A stretch of 64,000 nucleotides of DNA. It comes from Flagellimonas abyssi (GTDB lineage Bacteria; Bacteroidota; Bacteroidia; Flavobacteriales; Flavobacteriaceae). Positions 46,160 through 55,380 of the stretch are shown here, one piece after another. The translations under genes were made by a program, and so were the position numbers. The notes beneath the pieces are model-generated. The model was not told the origin of the DNA. It did no database searches and saw only the letters and a list, made by a program, of their open reading frames with translations. The stretch is from the NCBI RefSeq assembly GCF_019457905.1, contig NZ_JAHZSV010000003.1:310001-374000 (forward strand), read 5' to 3'. Positions within the stretch are counted from its first letter, which is position 1; each line of letters begins with the position of its first letter.

Positions 46160-46258
46160 AATAAAAATCCTTTTATTCCCTAGATGTGCAGTATGCGTAG
46201 GGGTTGCGTAGGATTTTCACAACCAAAAGTTAAACTCCCCAAAAAATCGATAAAAGGG

Positions 46259-47266
46259 CTATTCGCTTACAGCGGCGATGGCTTCTTTTATTTTGCTCTC
46301 CAATTCTTCGGATAGTTCGGGGTTGTCCACAAGGAGAGCCTTAACAGCATCTCTTCCTTGCCCCAATTTGGTATCGCCATAGCTGAACCAAGAACCACTT
46401 TTCTTTACGATTTCGTAGGCAACTCCCAAGTCGAGTATTTCTCCGATCTTGGAGATTCCTTCACCGTACATAATATCGAACTCCGCGGTTTTAAATGGAG
46501 GGGCCACTTTGTTTTTTACCACCTTGACCCTGGTCTTGTTCCCTTGGACATCGCCATCGGTACTTTTTATTTGGGTAGAGCGTCTAATGTCCAGTCGGAC
46601 GGAAGCATAGAATTTAAGCGCGTTACCACCCGTGGTGGTTTCCGGGTTCCCGAACATTACGCCAATTTTTTCGCGTAATTGGTTAATAAATATTACGGTA
46701 CATTTTGTTTTGCTGATGGTTGAGGTCAGTTTTCGAAGTGCTTGGGACATCAATCTGGCGTGCAGACCCATTTTTGAATCCCCCATTTCTCCCTCGATTT
46801 CACTTTTTGGGGTCAATGCGGCCACGGAATCCACGATTACGATATCGATGGCTCCGGAACGTATCAGGTTTTCTGTGATTTCCAATGCCTGTTCCCCATG
46901 ATCGGGCTGGGAGATGATCAGGTTGTCGATATCAACCCCTAATTTTTTGGCATAAAAACGGTCAAACGCATGTTCTGCATCTATAAATGCTGCGATACCT
47001 CCCGCTTTTTGAGCTTCGGCAATGGCATGCAGCGTCAATGTGGTTTTACCCGAAGATTCCGGACCGTAAATCTCGATTACCCTTCCTCTCGGATATCCGC
47101 CTACACCAAGTGCAATATCCAATCCCAAAGAGCCAGAAGGAATCACTTCGACATCTTCAACAACACTATCGCCCATTTTCATGACAGCACCTTTACCGTA
47201 GGTTTTGTCCAACTTGTCCAACGTAAGTTTTAGTGCCTTTAATTTTGCTTCTTTCTCTTTGCTCAT
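46259..47266 (-). CDS. recA: Recombinase RecA
   Basis: RecA forms filaments on single-stranded DNA and drives strand exchange and the SOS response. The 335-residue protein has Walker A GPESSGKT at residues about 68-75, the catalytic Glu in FIDAEHAFD, Walker B region [14 protein letters not shown], loop L2 [17 protein letters not shown], and a short acidic tail. I set the start at ATG 47266 ([13 protein letters not shown]), the family's usual beginning, 19 codons inside the longest frame. Nothing is damaged. Confidence 0.98.
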   Translation of the reverse strand: MSKEKEAKLKALKLTLDKLDKTYGKGAVMKMGDSVVEDVEVIPSGSLGLDIALGVGGYPRGRVIEIYGPESSGKTTLTLHAIAEAQKAGGIAAFIDAEHAFDRFYAKKLGVDIDNLIISQPDHGEQALEITENLIRSGAIDIVIVDSVAALTPKSEIEGEMGDSKMGLHARLMSQALRKLTSTISKTKCTVIFINQLREKIGVMFGNPETTTGGNALKFYASVRLDIRRSTQIKSTDGDVQGNKTRVKVVKNKVAPPFKTAEFDIMYGEGISKIGEILDLGVAYEIVKKSGSWFSYGDTKLGQGRDAVKALLVDNPELSEELESKIKEAIAAVSE

Positions 47267-47373
47267 GGTAAAAATTGTTAGGAAGGCTAAAATACCATTT
47301 CTTTCCACATGAAAAAAGGGCACGCAACCTTTTTAATAACAATACATCTTAAGGACACTAACTCATCTCCATA

Positions 47374-47463
47374 GAGCCGTTTAGGGCTCGGAATTGCTAT
47401 GAGGAAGAAAATTCAGCTATGAAAAACGGTAATGGATTAAGGGGGCCTTCGCGGCCCTTTTAA
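47374..47463 (+). ncRNA. Candidate small RNA or structured leader between recA and trhO
   Basis: In the gap between two divergent genes a hairpin GAGCC (47374-47378) / GGCTC (47385-47389) is followed by a terminator-like hairpin GGGCC (47443-47447) / GGCCC (47453-47457) and TTTT. Neither neighbour ends here, so a terminator has no protein gene to serve. A 14-codon reading frame from 47420 crosses it. The identity of any transcript is unknown. Confidence 0.35.
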
Positions 47464-47483
47464 TTTACTCTCCCTTTAATTTT

Positions 47484-47491
47484 TATCTTTG
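47484..47491 (+). promoter_or_regulatory. Putative -7 box (TATCTTTG) of trhO
   Basis: TATCTTTG fits TAnnTTTG, 41 bases before ATG 47533 and just after the terminator-like hairpin. No TTG at the -33 place. Confidence 0.5.
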
Positions 47492-47532
47492 CACAAATTT
47501 TAGAACCATTCTTTAACTTAATCAAGTATAGC

Positions 47533-48564
47533 ATGCAACTGTACAACACATTAAGTGCAAAGGAAAGGGAAGCCCTTATCGAAGAAGCCGGGAAGGAACG
47601 GCTTACCATCTCTTTCTATCAATATGCACGAATCGGCAATCCACAGATTTTAAGGAACCATCTTTTTTTGGCCTGGGACGACATGGAAGTCCTGGGACGT
47701 ATTTATGTGGCACACGAAGGGATAAATGCCCAATTATCGGTACCAGCAGAAAACTTTAATGTATTCAAGGAACATTTGGACAGTATTTCCTTTTTGGAAA
47801 ATGTACGATTGAACATTGCAATAGAGCAGGACAACAAATCTTTTTTGAAACTGAAAGTAAAGGTCAGGGACAAAATTGTGGCAGATGGATTGAACGACGA
47901 CACTTTTGATGTCACCAACAAGGGCATACATGTAGGCGCGGAACAGTTCAACGAACTTATTGAAGATGAGAACACCGTTTTGGTCGATATGCGAAACCAT
48001 TACGAAAGTGAGATTGGACATTTTAAAAATGCCATCACCCCCGACGTGGACACCTTTAGGGATTCTCTCGATATTATAGAACAGGATCTGGCCGAGCACA
48101 AAGAAGATAAAAAACTGGTAATGTACTGTACCGGTGGCATCCGTTGCGAGAAGGCAAGTGCTTACTACAAACATAAAGGCTTTAAGAATGTCTACCAGCT
48201 GGAAGGCGGGATTATCGAGTATACCCGACAGGTACGCGAAAAACAGCTGGAGAATAAATTTCTGGGCAAAAACTTCGTGTTTGACCATAGGAGGGGAGAG
48301 CGTATTTCGGAAGACGTGATAGCCCACTGTCACCAATGTGGTAAACCTTGCGACACCCATGTAAACTGTGCCAACGAAGCTTGTCACTTGCTATTTATAC
48401 AATGTGAAGAATGTGCCGAAAAAATGAACAATTGCTGTTCTGTAGACTGCATGGAAATACATGCATTGCCCTATGAGGAACAAAAACGTTTGCGTAAGGG
48501 CAAAGGAGCCAGCAATAAAATATTCAAAAAAGGCAGGTCTCCGGTTCTTAAATACAAGAAGTAG
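47533..48564 (+). CDS. trhO: tRNA uridine(34) hydroxylase, rhodanese family
   Basis: TrhO (former YceA/UPF0176) uses oxygen to hydroxylate U34 of certain tRNAs in the first step toward 5-methoxyuridine-type modifications. The 343-residue protein has the N-terminal acylphosphatase-like part (FYQYARIGNPQILRN), a rhodanese domain with catalytic Cys in YCTGGIRCEKA near residue 200, and a C-terminal Cys-rich, probably zinc-binding region (CHQCGKPCDTHVNC, CEECAEKMNNCC). A Lys/Arg-rich tail should help to bind tRNA. Confidence 0.93.
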   Translation: MQLYNTLSAKEREALIEEAGKERLTISFYQYARIGNPQILRNHLFLAWDDMEVLGRIYVAHEGINAQLSVPAENFNVFKEHLDSISFLENVRLNIAIEQDNKSFLKLKVKVRDKIVADGLNDDTFDVTNKGIHVGAEQFNELIEDENTVLVDMRNHYESEIGHFKNAITPDVDTFRDSLDIIEQDLAEHKEDKKLVMYCTGGIRCEKASAYYKHKGFKNVYQLEGGIIEYTRQVREKQLENKFLGKNFVFDHRRGERISEDVIAHCHQCGKPCDTHVNCANEACHLLFIQCEECAEKMNNCCSVDCMEIHALPYEEQKRLRKGKGASNKIFKKGRSPVLKYKK

Positions 48565-48667
48565 TATTTCAATGCTGCAACAATTTGTAGTATATTTACA
48601 ACTAGTAATTTTTTATGAACCCTTTTTAGGGAAGCGCATTAAGTTTCCTTAAATCAAGATATTATAT

Positions 48668-49828
48668 ATGGCGTGTAGCAGTTGTTCAACCGGCAAGGAT
48701 GGACAACCGCGTGGTTGCAAGAACAATGGTACTTGCGGCACTGATGGTTGTAACAAGCTGACAGTCTTTGACTGGCTTTCCAATATGTCGTTGCCCAACG
48801 GTCAAAAACCCTTTGATTGTGTTGAGGTACGTTTCAAAAACAGTAGAAAGGAATTCTATCGAAATACGGAGAATCTTACCTTGTCCATTGGCGATGTGGT
48901 GGCCACTCAGGCCAAATCGGGCCATGATGTGGGCGTGGTTACCCTGACCGGTGAATTGGTGCGTATTCAAATGACGCGCAAAAAAGTATCCATCGACGAC
49001 AAGACCATCCCTAAAATTTACAGAAAGGCTTCCCAACGGGACATCGATATTTGGCAAAAATGCAGGGATAGGGAAGAGGAAATAAAAAAACGTTCCCGGG
49101 AAATAGCCATTTCGTTAAAGCTCGAAATGAAACTCAGCGATGTAGAGTTCCAAGGAGACGGGTCCAAAGCAACGTTTTATTACACTGCAGAGGATCGTGT
49201 TGATTTTAGACAGTTGATCAAGGATATGGCCAAGGCCTTTGGAATCCGTATTGAGATGCGTCAAATCGGTTACCGACAAGAAGCACAGCGCTTGGGGGGC
49301 ATCGGTTCTTGCGGGCGCGAACTTTGCTGTTCTACCTGGTTGACGGATTTCAGGTCCGTGAGCACGGCATCGGCACGTTATCAGCAATTGGCCTTGAACC
49401 CCCAAAAATTGGCGGGGCAATGTGGAAAGCTCAAATGTTGCCTCAACTATGAGCTGGACATGTATCTGGAAGCATTGAAAGATTTCCCACCATCGGATTG
49501 CAAGCTTAAGACCCAAAAAGGATTGGCCTTCTGCCAAAAGGCGGATATCTTTAAAGAAACCCTTTGGTTTTCGTATAAAGATGAGCCGGCAACTTGGCAC
49601 ACCCTTTCCAAAGACCAAGTGTTGGAAATTCTGGAACTTAACAAAAAAGGCGATAAAGTTGCCAGTCTAGAGGAGTACGCCGCAGATAATGTTGCGGAAG
49701 AAAAGACTACTTTCGAAAATGTCGTAGGCCAGGACAGCCTTACCCGTTTTGATAGGCCGAAGAACAAGAAGAGAAGAAAGAAAAAGCGTAGAAAACCAAA
49801 ATCCAAAGCATCCTTCAATGCGAAATAA
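48668..49828 (+). CDS. ricT: PSP1-domain protein, RicT family
   Basis: The 386-residue protein is the Bacteroidota form of RicT/YaaT, an iron-sulfur protein that in Bacillus joins RicA and RicF to guide RNase Y. It has an N-terminal Cys-rich stretch (ACSSCSTGKDGQPRGC), the PSP1 domain (VEVRFKNSRKEFY through REIAISLKLEMKLSDVEFQ) and the cluster-binding GSCGRELCCSTW and CGKLKCCLNYE. The C-terminal 40 residues are very basic. Roles in this phylum are not settled. The gldH gene starts 11 bases before its stop. Confidence 0.9.
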   Translation: MACSSCSTGKDGQPRGCKNNGTCGTDGCNKLTVFDWLSNMSLPNGQKPFDCVEVRFKNSRKEFYRNTENLTLSIGDVVATQAKSGHDVGVVTLTGELVRIQMTRKKVSIDDKTIPKIYRKASQRDIDIWQKCRDREEEIKKRSREIAISLKLEMKLSDVEFQGDGSKATFYYTAEDRVDFRQLIKDMAKAFGIRIEMRQIGYRQEAQRLGGIGSCGRELCCSTWLTDFRSVSTASARYQQLALNPQKLAGQCGKLKCCLNYELDMYLEALKDFPPSDCKLKTQKGLAFCQKADIFKETLWFSYKDEPATWHTLSKDQVLEILELNKKGDKVASLEEYAADNVAEEKTTFENVVGQDSLTRFDRPKNKKRRKKKRRKPKSKASFNAK

Positions 49829-50309
49829 ATTTTTGTTTCTTTCGATTGCGATTCTTGCCCTGTCGTCTTGTAACGAATTGTTGGTTTATTCAGAGTATAA
49901 ACCGGTTAAGGAAGCCAAATGGGAGATGGGCCAAGATGTCGATTTTCAATTTTCGGAACTGGATTCTACCCAAACCTACAACCTGTTCATAAACATTAGG
50001 AACGACGAAAATTTTGCCTTTAGCAATTTATTTTTGATAACCGAGTTAGAATATCCGAGCGGCAATACCGTTAAGGACACGTTGGAATACAGAATGGCCG
50101 AACCCAATGGGGAATGGCTCGGAAAAGGAATGGGCAGCATTAAAGAAAATAAACTTTGGTTCAAGGAAAACATCGATTTTCCCGATTCCGGCGTATATAA
50201 GGTGAACATTTCCCATGCCATGCGTAAAAATGGCGATGTGGAAGGCCTCCATGTTTTGGAGGGAATAACGGATGTTGGTTTGGAAATAGAAAAAGCACCC
50301 AAATTATAA
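49818..50309 (+). CDS. gldH: Gliding motility lipoprotein GldH
   Basis: GldH is an envelope lipoprotein required for gliding in Flavobacterium; its precise task is unknown. The 163-residue protein has a lipoprotein signal (MRNKFLFLSIAILALSSC, Cys at residue 18) and the family's FQFSELDSTQTYNLFINIRND and DFPDSGVYKVNISHAMR. ATG 49818 was chosen since it opens the signal peptide; the longer frame from 49749 lies inside ricT. Its stop overlaps the next gene's start (TAATG). Confidence 0.92.
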   Translation: MRNKFLFLSIAILALSSCNELLVYSEYKPVKEAKWEMGQDVDFQFSELDSTQTYNLFINIRNDENFAFSNLFLITELEYPSGNTVKDTLEYRMAEPNGEWLGKGMGSIKENKLWFKENIDFPDSGVYKVNISHAMRKNGDVEGLHVLEGITDVGLEIEKAPKL

Positions 50310-52633
50310 TGGCAAAGAAACGTCACAAAAAACAGCAGCAGAATTTTTTCCCTTTTATCAAGTGGTTTTGGATCATATTCGGAGCAGGTGTCCTATCCGT
50401 AGTACTTATTTTTCTACTGGCCTCATGGGGAGTGTTTGGGGAAATGCCAACCTTTGAGCGTTTGGAAAATCCCGAGACCAACTTGGCCACCGAGTTTATC
50501 TCTTCGGATGGTGAAACTTTGGGGAAACTCTATTTGGACGACAACAGAACTTGGGTAGACTACGAAACCCTTCCGCAAAACATTGTAGATGCCTTGGTAG
50601 CTACCGAGGATGCCAGATATTACGACCATTCCGGTATTGATGCCCGCGGATTTGCAAGGGCCTTGGCCTTTTTGGGGACCAAGGGTGGGGCAAGTACCAT
50701 TTCGCAGCAATTGGCACGCCAACTTTTTGTGGGAGTTAGATCCAGGAACTTGTTTGAGGCAGTAACCCAAAAAATAAAGGAGTGGGTCATTGCAACCCGT
50801 TTGGAGAGAAACTATACCAAACAGGAAATCATAGCGATGTACCTTAATATTTACGATTTTGGGTACAATGCGGACGGCATTCGTTCCGCATCCAGGATTT
50901 ACTTTGGAAAAGAGCCTGCCGATCTCAAAACCGAAGAATCCGCTGTTTTAGTGGGCATGCTCAAGAACTCATCGCTCTACAATCCAATGCGCCGTGAGGA
51001 ACTGGTGTTCAATCGACGCAATACCGTACTTGGACAAATGGCAAAGTATGGATATATCACAGAAAAGGAGAAAGACTCGTTGCAAAGCAGGGAGATGAAA
51101 ATAAATTTTAATCCCGAATCGCATAGGGAAGGATTGGCCACCTATTTTAGGATGTACATGCAGCGCTATTTGAACCAGTGGGTCCGTGAAAACCCAAAAC
51201 CGGACGGGGAGCATTACAATATATATTTGGATGGACTGAAAGTCTACACCACCATCGACTCCAGAATGCAGCGTAATGCGGAAGAAGCCGTACAGGAGCA
51301 CATGAGTAATTTACAAGCCGAATTCTTCCATCAAAACACACCAGACCGTAACCCTACCGCTCCTTTTTTGGATTTACGAAAAGGAGAAATAGATACTATT
51401 TTGCGAAATGCCATGAAGCGTTCTGCAAGATGGCGCCATTTAAAACGCGAAGGCCTTTCGGACAAAGAAATTGAGGCCACTTTCCATAAAAAAGAGGAGA
51501 TGACCGTTTTTGATTGGAACAGCGATTCCTACGAAAAAGACACCATCATGACTCCGATGGACTCCATTAGGTACTACAAGACCTTCCTACGCACCGCCAT
51601 GATGTCCATGGAGCCCCAGACCGGTCACGTAAAAGCATGGGTTGGCGGAATCGATTACAAACACTTTCAGTACGATAATGTTATTCAAGGTTCAAGACAA
51701 GCTGGATCATTGTTTAAGCCATTTGTATATGCAGCTGCCATTGATCAATTACGATATTCTCCCTGTTATACCCTTCCTGACAACCAATATAGTATTGAGC
51801 CAGGAAAGCATGGGAATATGTTGGCATGGACGCCAAAGAATTCCGATGGAAAATATTCAGGGGATGATATGACCTTAAAGAATGCACTGGCCAATTCGGT
51901 AAACACCATCACAGCGCAACTTATTGATAGAGTAGGCCCGGGAGCTGTAGTTTCTATGGCCAAAAATATGGGGATTACCAAGGAAATCCCTGCAGTACCA
52001 TCCATTGCACTCGGTACTCCAGATGTAAGTGTATATGAAATGGTGGGCGCCTTCGGGACTTATGCGAACCAAGGTGTATATGTGAAGCCCGTAATGGTAA
52101 CACGCATCGAGGACAAAAATGGCACCGTGCTTTTTGAATACAAACCAGAAACAAAGGATGTCTTGAGTAAGGATGTTGCCTATGCGATGATCAATCTTTT
52201 GGAAGGGGTAACCCAATACGGTTCTGGGGGACGCCTAAGGCATACTTATGGAAAGAACAACACCGTATATAAGAAAATTATAACCGGCTACCCATACGAA
52301 TTGACAAACCCGATAGCAGGTAAAACAGGGACCACACAGAACCAAAGTGATGGTTGGTTTATGGGAATGGTACCCAATTTAGTGACCGGTGTTTGGGTCG
52401 GTGGAGACGATAGGTCCATACACTTTAGTGGATTAAGTTATGGTCAGGGGGCATCTATGGCATTGCCGATTTGGGCCCTTTATATGAAAAAGAACTATGC
52501 CAACGATGAAATTGGTGTTTCAAAGGAAGCTTTTGAGGTGCCAGAAGAAATGTCTATAGATTTGGATTGTTCCCAACATCAAAAAGACGAAAATATCGAT
52601 ACCGATGATGATTTGGACGACTTAGACTTCTAG
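50309..52633 (+). CDS. Class A penicillin-binding protein (PBP1A-like)
   Basis: The 774-residue bifunctional enzyme polymerises and cross-links peptidoglycan. After one membrane helix (WIIFGAGVLSVVLIFLLASW) comes the GT51 transglycosylase domain with catalytic Glu in TEDARYYDHSGID and GGASTISQQLARQLF, then the transpeptidase domain with nucleophile Ser in QAGSLFKPF, the SVN motif in LANSVNTITA and KTGTT. The C-terminus ends in an acidic tail (DTDDDLDDLDF). It overlaps gldH by one base and is closed by a strong terminator. Confidence 0.95.
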   Translation: MAKKRHKKQQQNFFPFIKWFWIIFGAGVLSVVLIFLLASWGVFGEMPTFERLENPETNLATEFISSDGETLGKLYLDDNRTWVDYETLPQNIVDALVATEDARYYDHSGIDARGFARALAFLGTKGGASTISQQLARQLFVGVRSRNLFEAVTQKIKEWVIATRLERNYTKQEIIAMYLNIYDFGYNADGIRSASRIYFGKEPADLKTEESAVLVGMLKNSSLYNPMRREELVFNRRNTVLGQMAKYGYITEKEKDSLQSREMKINFNPESHREGLATYFRMYMQRYLNQWVRENPKPDGEHYNIYLDGLKVYTTIDSRMQRNAEEAVQEHMSNLQAEFFHQNTPDRNPTAPFLDLRKGEIDTILRNAMKRSARWRHLKREGLSDKEIEATFHKKEEMTVFDWNSDSYEKDTIMTPMDSIRYYKTFLRTAMMSMEPQTGHVKAWVGGIDYKHFQYDNVIQGSRQAGSLFKPFVYAAAIDQLRYSPCYTLPDNQYSIEPGKHGNMLAWTPKNSDGKYSGDDMTLKNALANSVNTITAQLIDRVGPGAVVSMAKNMGITKEIPAVPSIALGTPDVSVYEMVGAFGTYANQGVYVKPVMVTRIEDKNGTVLFEYKPETKDVLSKDVAYAMINLLEGVTQYGSGGRLRHTYGKNNTVYKKIITGYPYELTNPIAGKTGTTQNQSDGWFMGMVPNLVTGVWVGGDDRSIHFSGLSYGQGASMALPIWALYMKKNYANDEIGVSKEAFEVPEEMSIDLDCSQHQKDENIDTDDDLDDLDF

Positions 52634-52655
52634 TTCAACTCATTTTTGAAAAAAT

Positions 52656-52694
52656 AAAGCCCCAAGCATATTCTAATTTGCTTGGGGCTTTTTT
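52656..52694 (+). terminator. Intrinsic terminator of the ricT-gldH-PBP unit
   Basis: Stem AAAGCCCCAAGC (52656-52667) pairs with GCTTGGGGCTTT (52680-52691), running into a T tract. 22 bases after the PBP stop. Confidence 0.95.
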
Positions 52695-52733
52695 ATTTAA
52701 ATCGTAATTTCAGGGAATATTAATAAGAATGCT

Positions 52734-53435
52734 ATGATCAATAAAAAAGTTGCCAATGTAGCTGATGCCTTGAAGGGAGTAGAAGATGGAATGACGTTCA
52801 TGTTAGGTGGATTTGGCCTATGCGGAATACCGGAGAATGCTATTGACGAACTCGTGCAATTGGGTATTAAAGATATCACTTGCATATCCAACAATGCCGG
52901 AGTGGATGATTTTGGACTGGGACTGCTCTTGCAAAAGCATCAAATCAAAAAAATGATATCCTCCTACGTGGGCGAAAATGACGAGTTCGAACGTCAGATG
53001 CTGAGCGGCGAACTGGAAGTGGAACTGACACCCCAAGGAACGCTTGCAGAGAAATGCAGAGCGGCACAGGCAGGGTTCCCTGCCTTTTATACCCCTGCGG
53101 GATACGGAACCGAGGTGGCTGAAGGCAAGGAAACCCGTGAGTTCGATGGCAAGATGTATGTCTTGGAGCCCGCTTTTAAAGCTGATTTCGCTTTTGTCAA
53201 AGCTTGGAAAGGAGATGAGGCAGGCAATCTCATCTTTAAAGGGACTGCGCGTAATTTTAATCCATGTATGTGTGGTGCGGCTACAATTACCGTGGCTGAG
53301 GTAGAAGAACTACTTCCGGCAGGTAGTTTGGACCCCAACCAGATTCATATTCCCGGAATATTTGTACAGCGAATTTTCCAAGGTCGGAAGTATGAGAAAA
53401 GAATTGAGCAACGAACAGTTAGACAGAAAGCATAG
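52734..53435 (+). CDS. scoA: 3-oxoacid CoA-transferase subunit A
   Basis: The 233-residue subunit A of a succinyl-CoA:3-ketoacid CoA-transferase (type I) works with subunit B encoded two bases later. It opens [30 protein letters not shown], given here in its key part [10 protein letters not shown], the CoA-transferase I signature, and keeps [16 protein letters not shown] and the [10 protein letters not shown] segment. The enzyme activates acetoacetate in ketone-body or branched-chain amino acid breakdown. Other short-chain acids are possible. Confidence 0.9.
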   Translation: MINKKVANVADALKGVEDGMTFMLGGFGLCGIPENAIDELVQLGIKDITCISNNAGVDDFGLGLLLQKHQIKKMISSYVGENDEFERQMLSGELEVELTPQGTLAEKCRAAQAGFPAFYTPAGYGTEVAEGKETREFDGKMYVLEPAFKADFAFVKAWKGDEAGNLIFKGTARNFNPCMCGAATITVAEVEELLPAGSLDPNQIHIPGIFVQRIFQGRKYEKRIEQRTVRQKA

Positions 53436-53437
53436 AT

Positions 53438-54091
53438 ATGTTGGATAAAAACGGAATAGCAAAACGTATAGCGAAAGAGGTCAAGGACGGGTACTACGTC
53501 AACCTCGGTATAGGAATACCCACATTGGTCGCCAATTTTGTGCGGGATGATATCAGTGTAGAATTTCAAAGTGAGAATGGCGTTCTTGGGATGGGTCCTT
53601 TCCCTTTCGAAGGGGAGGAAGATGCCGATATCATTAATGCAGGCAAACAGACCATTACCACATTGCCCGGCGCTTCATTCTTTGATTCTGCAACCAGTTT
53701 TGGCATGATACGTGGCCAACATGTCCACTTAACCATTTTAGGTGCTATGGAAGTAGCGGAGAACGGTGATATCGCCAATTGGAAGATACCCGGTAAAATG
53801 GTGAAGGGTATGGGAGGCGCAATGGATTTGGTGGCATCTGCGGAAAACATCATAGTGGCAATGATGCACACCAACAGGGACGGAGATTCAAAACTTTTAA
53901 AAAGATGTACGTTGCCGTTGACGGGCGTGGGTTGCGTTACAAAAATCGTGACCAATCTTGCGGTATTGGAGGTGACGGACCAAGGATTTAAACTGTTGGA
54001 AAGAGCACCAGGTGTTTCCGTAGAGGAAATCAAGAATGCAACCGAAGGTAGGTTGGTTGTGGATGGTGACGTTCCGGAAATGAGGATTTAA
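53438..54091 (+). CDS. scoB: 3-oxoacid CoA-transferase subunit B
   Basis: The 217-residue subunit B carries the catalytic Glu in the SENGVLGMGPFP motif near residue 47, which forms the glutamyl-CoA intermediate. YYVNLGIGIPTLVANF at the start and VRGQHVHLTILGAMEVA-like MIRGQHVHLTILGAM later are typical. Length and order (A then B) match the family. The two subunits form one operon with a two-base gap. Confidence 0.92.
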   Translation: MLDKNGIAKRIAKEVKDGYYVNLGIGIPTLVANFVRDDISVEFQSENGVLGMGPFPFEGEEDADIINAGKQTITTLPGASFFDSATSFGMIRGQHVHLTILGAMEVAENGDIANWKIPGKMVKGMGGAMDLVASAENIIVAMMHTNRDGDSKLLKRCTLPLTGVGCVTKIVTNLAVLEVTDQGFKLLERAPGVSVEEIKNATEGRLVVDGDVPEMRI

Positions 54092-54166
54092 TAAATATCC
54101 TTGGCATTTTTACAACATTTTAAAGCTATTACACAACAATAGTTTTAGAATGCCGTTCATCGATTA

Positions 54167-54174
54167 TATATTTG
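54167..54174 (+). promoter_or_regulatory. Putative -7 box (TATATTTG) before a small ORF
   Basis: TATATTTG fits TAnnTTTG, 50 bases before the small ORF at 54225. The -33 region has a T-rich stretch but no TTG. Confidence 0.45.
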
Positions 54175-54224
54175 GTTATATCGAAATTTTTACCCAAATT
54201 AACACCACCAAAACCGCTTTGACC

Positions 54225-54329
54225 ATGGCACTAAAAACACAGACAACAATGGATGAAAACGTCCAAGTTTACCGAAACGATTTTTTCACAGGATTTATGC
54301 TTTTGATTAAAAAGCTTTTTATGCTTTAA
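54225..54329 (+). CDS. Candidate 34-residue peptide with its own terminator
   Basis: In a 325-base gap an ATG frame encodes MALKTQTTMDENVQVYRNDF followed by FTGFMLLIKKLFML. The first half is polar; the second would form a short amphipathic or membrane-bound helix with two Lys. A -7 box stands upstream and a strong terminator begins 27 bases after the stop, so the stretch looks like a complete small transcription unit. No known family is recognised. It is too short to trust on coding statistics alone. Confidence 0.45.
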   Translation: MALKTQTTMDENVQVYRNDFFTGFMLLIKKLFML

Positions 54330-54356
54330 ATCAGTTATATCCCCCTGAAAAATTTG

Positions 54357-54387
54357 GAGCCAACACCCTTGTTCGGCTCTTTTTTTT
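54357..54387 (+). terminator. Intrinsic terminator after the small ORF
   Basis: GAGCCAACA (54357-54365) pairs with TGTTCGGCTC (54370-54379, one bulged C) and is followed by eight T. It stands before the GNAT gene and 266 bases after scoB. Confidence 0.88.
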
Positions 54388-54416
54388 GCTATAATTTTAA
54401 AGAAAACCATTCAGAT

Positions 54417-54935
54417 ATGTCGCTTCACTTTCGGGAATGCGAGGGTACCGATTTGGATACCTTGGTGAATATATCCAAAAGCACCTTTTCCGATGCCTTT
54501 GAAAAGGACAACGACCCCGAAGACTTCCAGAAATATATCAATGAGGCTTTCCATTATAAAAAGCTAGCCGCCGAACTCGCAAATAGGGATAGTCTTTTTC
54601 ATTTTGTTTATGACGATGAAACATTGGTGGGCTATTTCAAATTGAATATTGGTGCCGCCCAAACCGATGTGCACGACCCCAATGCCCTGGAAATTGAACG
54701 CATTTATGTTATAGGAGAACATCAGGGCAAAAAAATCGGTTCTTGGATGCTCAAGAAAGTAATGGCCCAAGCTGAATCATTAAAGAAGAATTACATTTGG
54801 TTGGGAGTTTGGGAGCACAACCCAAAAGCCATTCAATTTTACCAAAGGCATGGCTTTGCCAAGTTTGGGGAACATCCGTATTATATTGGTTCAGATAGGC
54901 AGACAGACTGGTTGCTCCGGCTAAATATTAAGTAA
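54417..54935 (+). CDS. GNAT family N-acetyltransferase
   Basis: The 172-residue acetyltransferase has the GNAT fold: LHFRECEGTDLDTLVNI strand-helix start, the acetyl-CoA loop EHQGKKIGSWMLKK (Gln/Arg-x-x-Gly-x-Gly/Ala type) near residue 105, and the C-terminal IQFYQRHGFAKFGEHPYYIG. It resembles diamine or peptidyl N-acetyltransferases of the PaiA type; the acceptor is unknown. ATG 54417 was chosen over TTG 54354, which would run through the terminator hairpin. Confidence 0.88.
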   Translation: MSLHFRECEGTDLDTLVNISKSTFSDAFEKDNDPEDFQKYINEAFHYKKLAAELANRDSLFHFVYDDETLVGYFKLNIGAAQTDVHDPNALEIERIYVIGEHQGKKIGSWMLKKVMAQAESLKKNYIWLGVWEHNPKAIQFYQRHGFAKFGEHPYYIGSDRQTDWLLRLNIK

Positions 54936-55240
54936 TCCGCCCAGGTAAACATTATCCCCCCCGCTTGTAATTTATGCGCTACGGAGTTTTCAAAAGCGGC
55001 ATGCATCAACAGAGAGATTGCCTTTGCATTCAGCTTTGTTAGACTATTTGTTCTGTATACCACATCACGAATAGTGGAAAAGCTCACATTGCTCTTAATG
55101 GCAATATTGGCCAAATCGTTTTTGGATGTGTTTCTGCGGAGAACCTCGGAGAGCTTTTTGCTTATCGGTTTGCCGTAATTTTCATCAGTAAAGATCAGTT
55201 CGATTTTAAGGAGTGGCCCAAGGCCTTTCATGGAACCCAT
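54881..55240 (-). CDS. Hypothetical protein with helix-turn-helix-like segment
   Basis: The 119-residue frame reads MGSMKGLGPLLKIELIFTDE at the start and contains KNDLANIAIKSNVSFSTIRD, a pattern like a helix-turn-helix, followed by AKAISLLMHAAFENSV. The last 25 residues look unlike a folded protein and overlap the GNAT gene on the other strand by 55 bases, so the 3' end may be truncated. It is divergent from the S24-type repressor gene, as regulator pairs often are. I do not know the family. Confidence 0.5.
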   Translation of the reverse strand: MGSMKGLGPLLKIELIFTDENYGKPISKKLSEVLRRNTSKNDLANIAIKSNVSFSTIRDVVYRTNSLTKLNAKAISLLMHAAFENSVAHKLQAGGIMFTWADYLIFSRSNQSVCLSEPI

Positions 55241-55336
55241 ATATAATTCAAGTTTAAATAATTATATGTCGGGGTCAGATCCTATTTTCTATATTTGGCT
55301 TGTAACCCAATTACAGAAAACTAGATAAATTGCTGC

Positions 55337-55357
55337 GTTAAGCGCATATTGCGTAAC
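55337..55357. promoter_or_regulatory. Putative operator upstream of the S24-type repressor
   Basis: Half-sites GTTAAGC (55337-55343) and GCGTAAC (55351-55357) form an imperfect inverted repeat GTTAnGC-N7-GCnTAAC, 23 bases before the repressor ATG. A TATATTTG box lies at 55290-55297. Autoregulation is inference. Confidence 0.45.
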
Positions 55358-55380
55358 AATAGTACACAATATAGAAATAA

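Noticed and set aside
47734..48387. 217-codon minus-strand frame opposite trhO
   Set aside because: Antisense shadow of a recognised gene, no domain seen.
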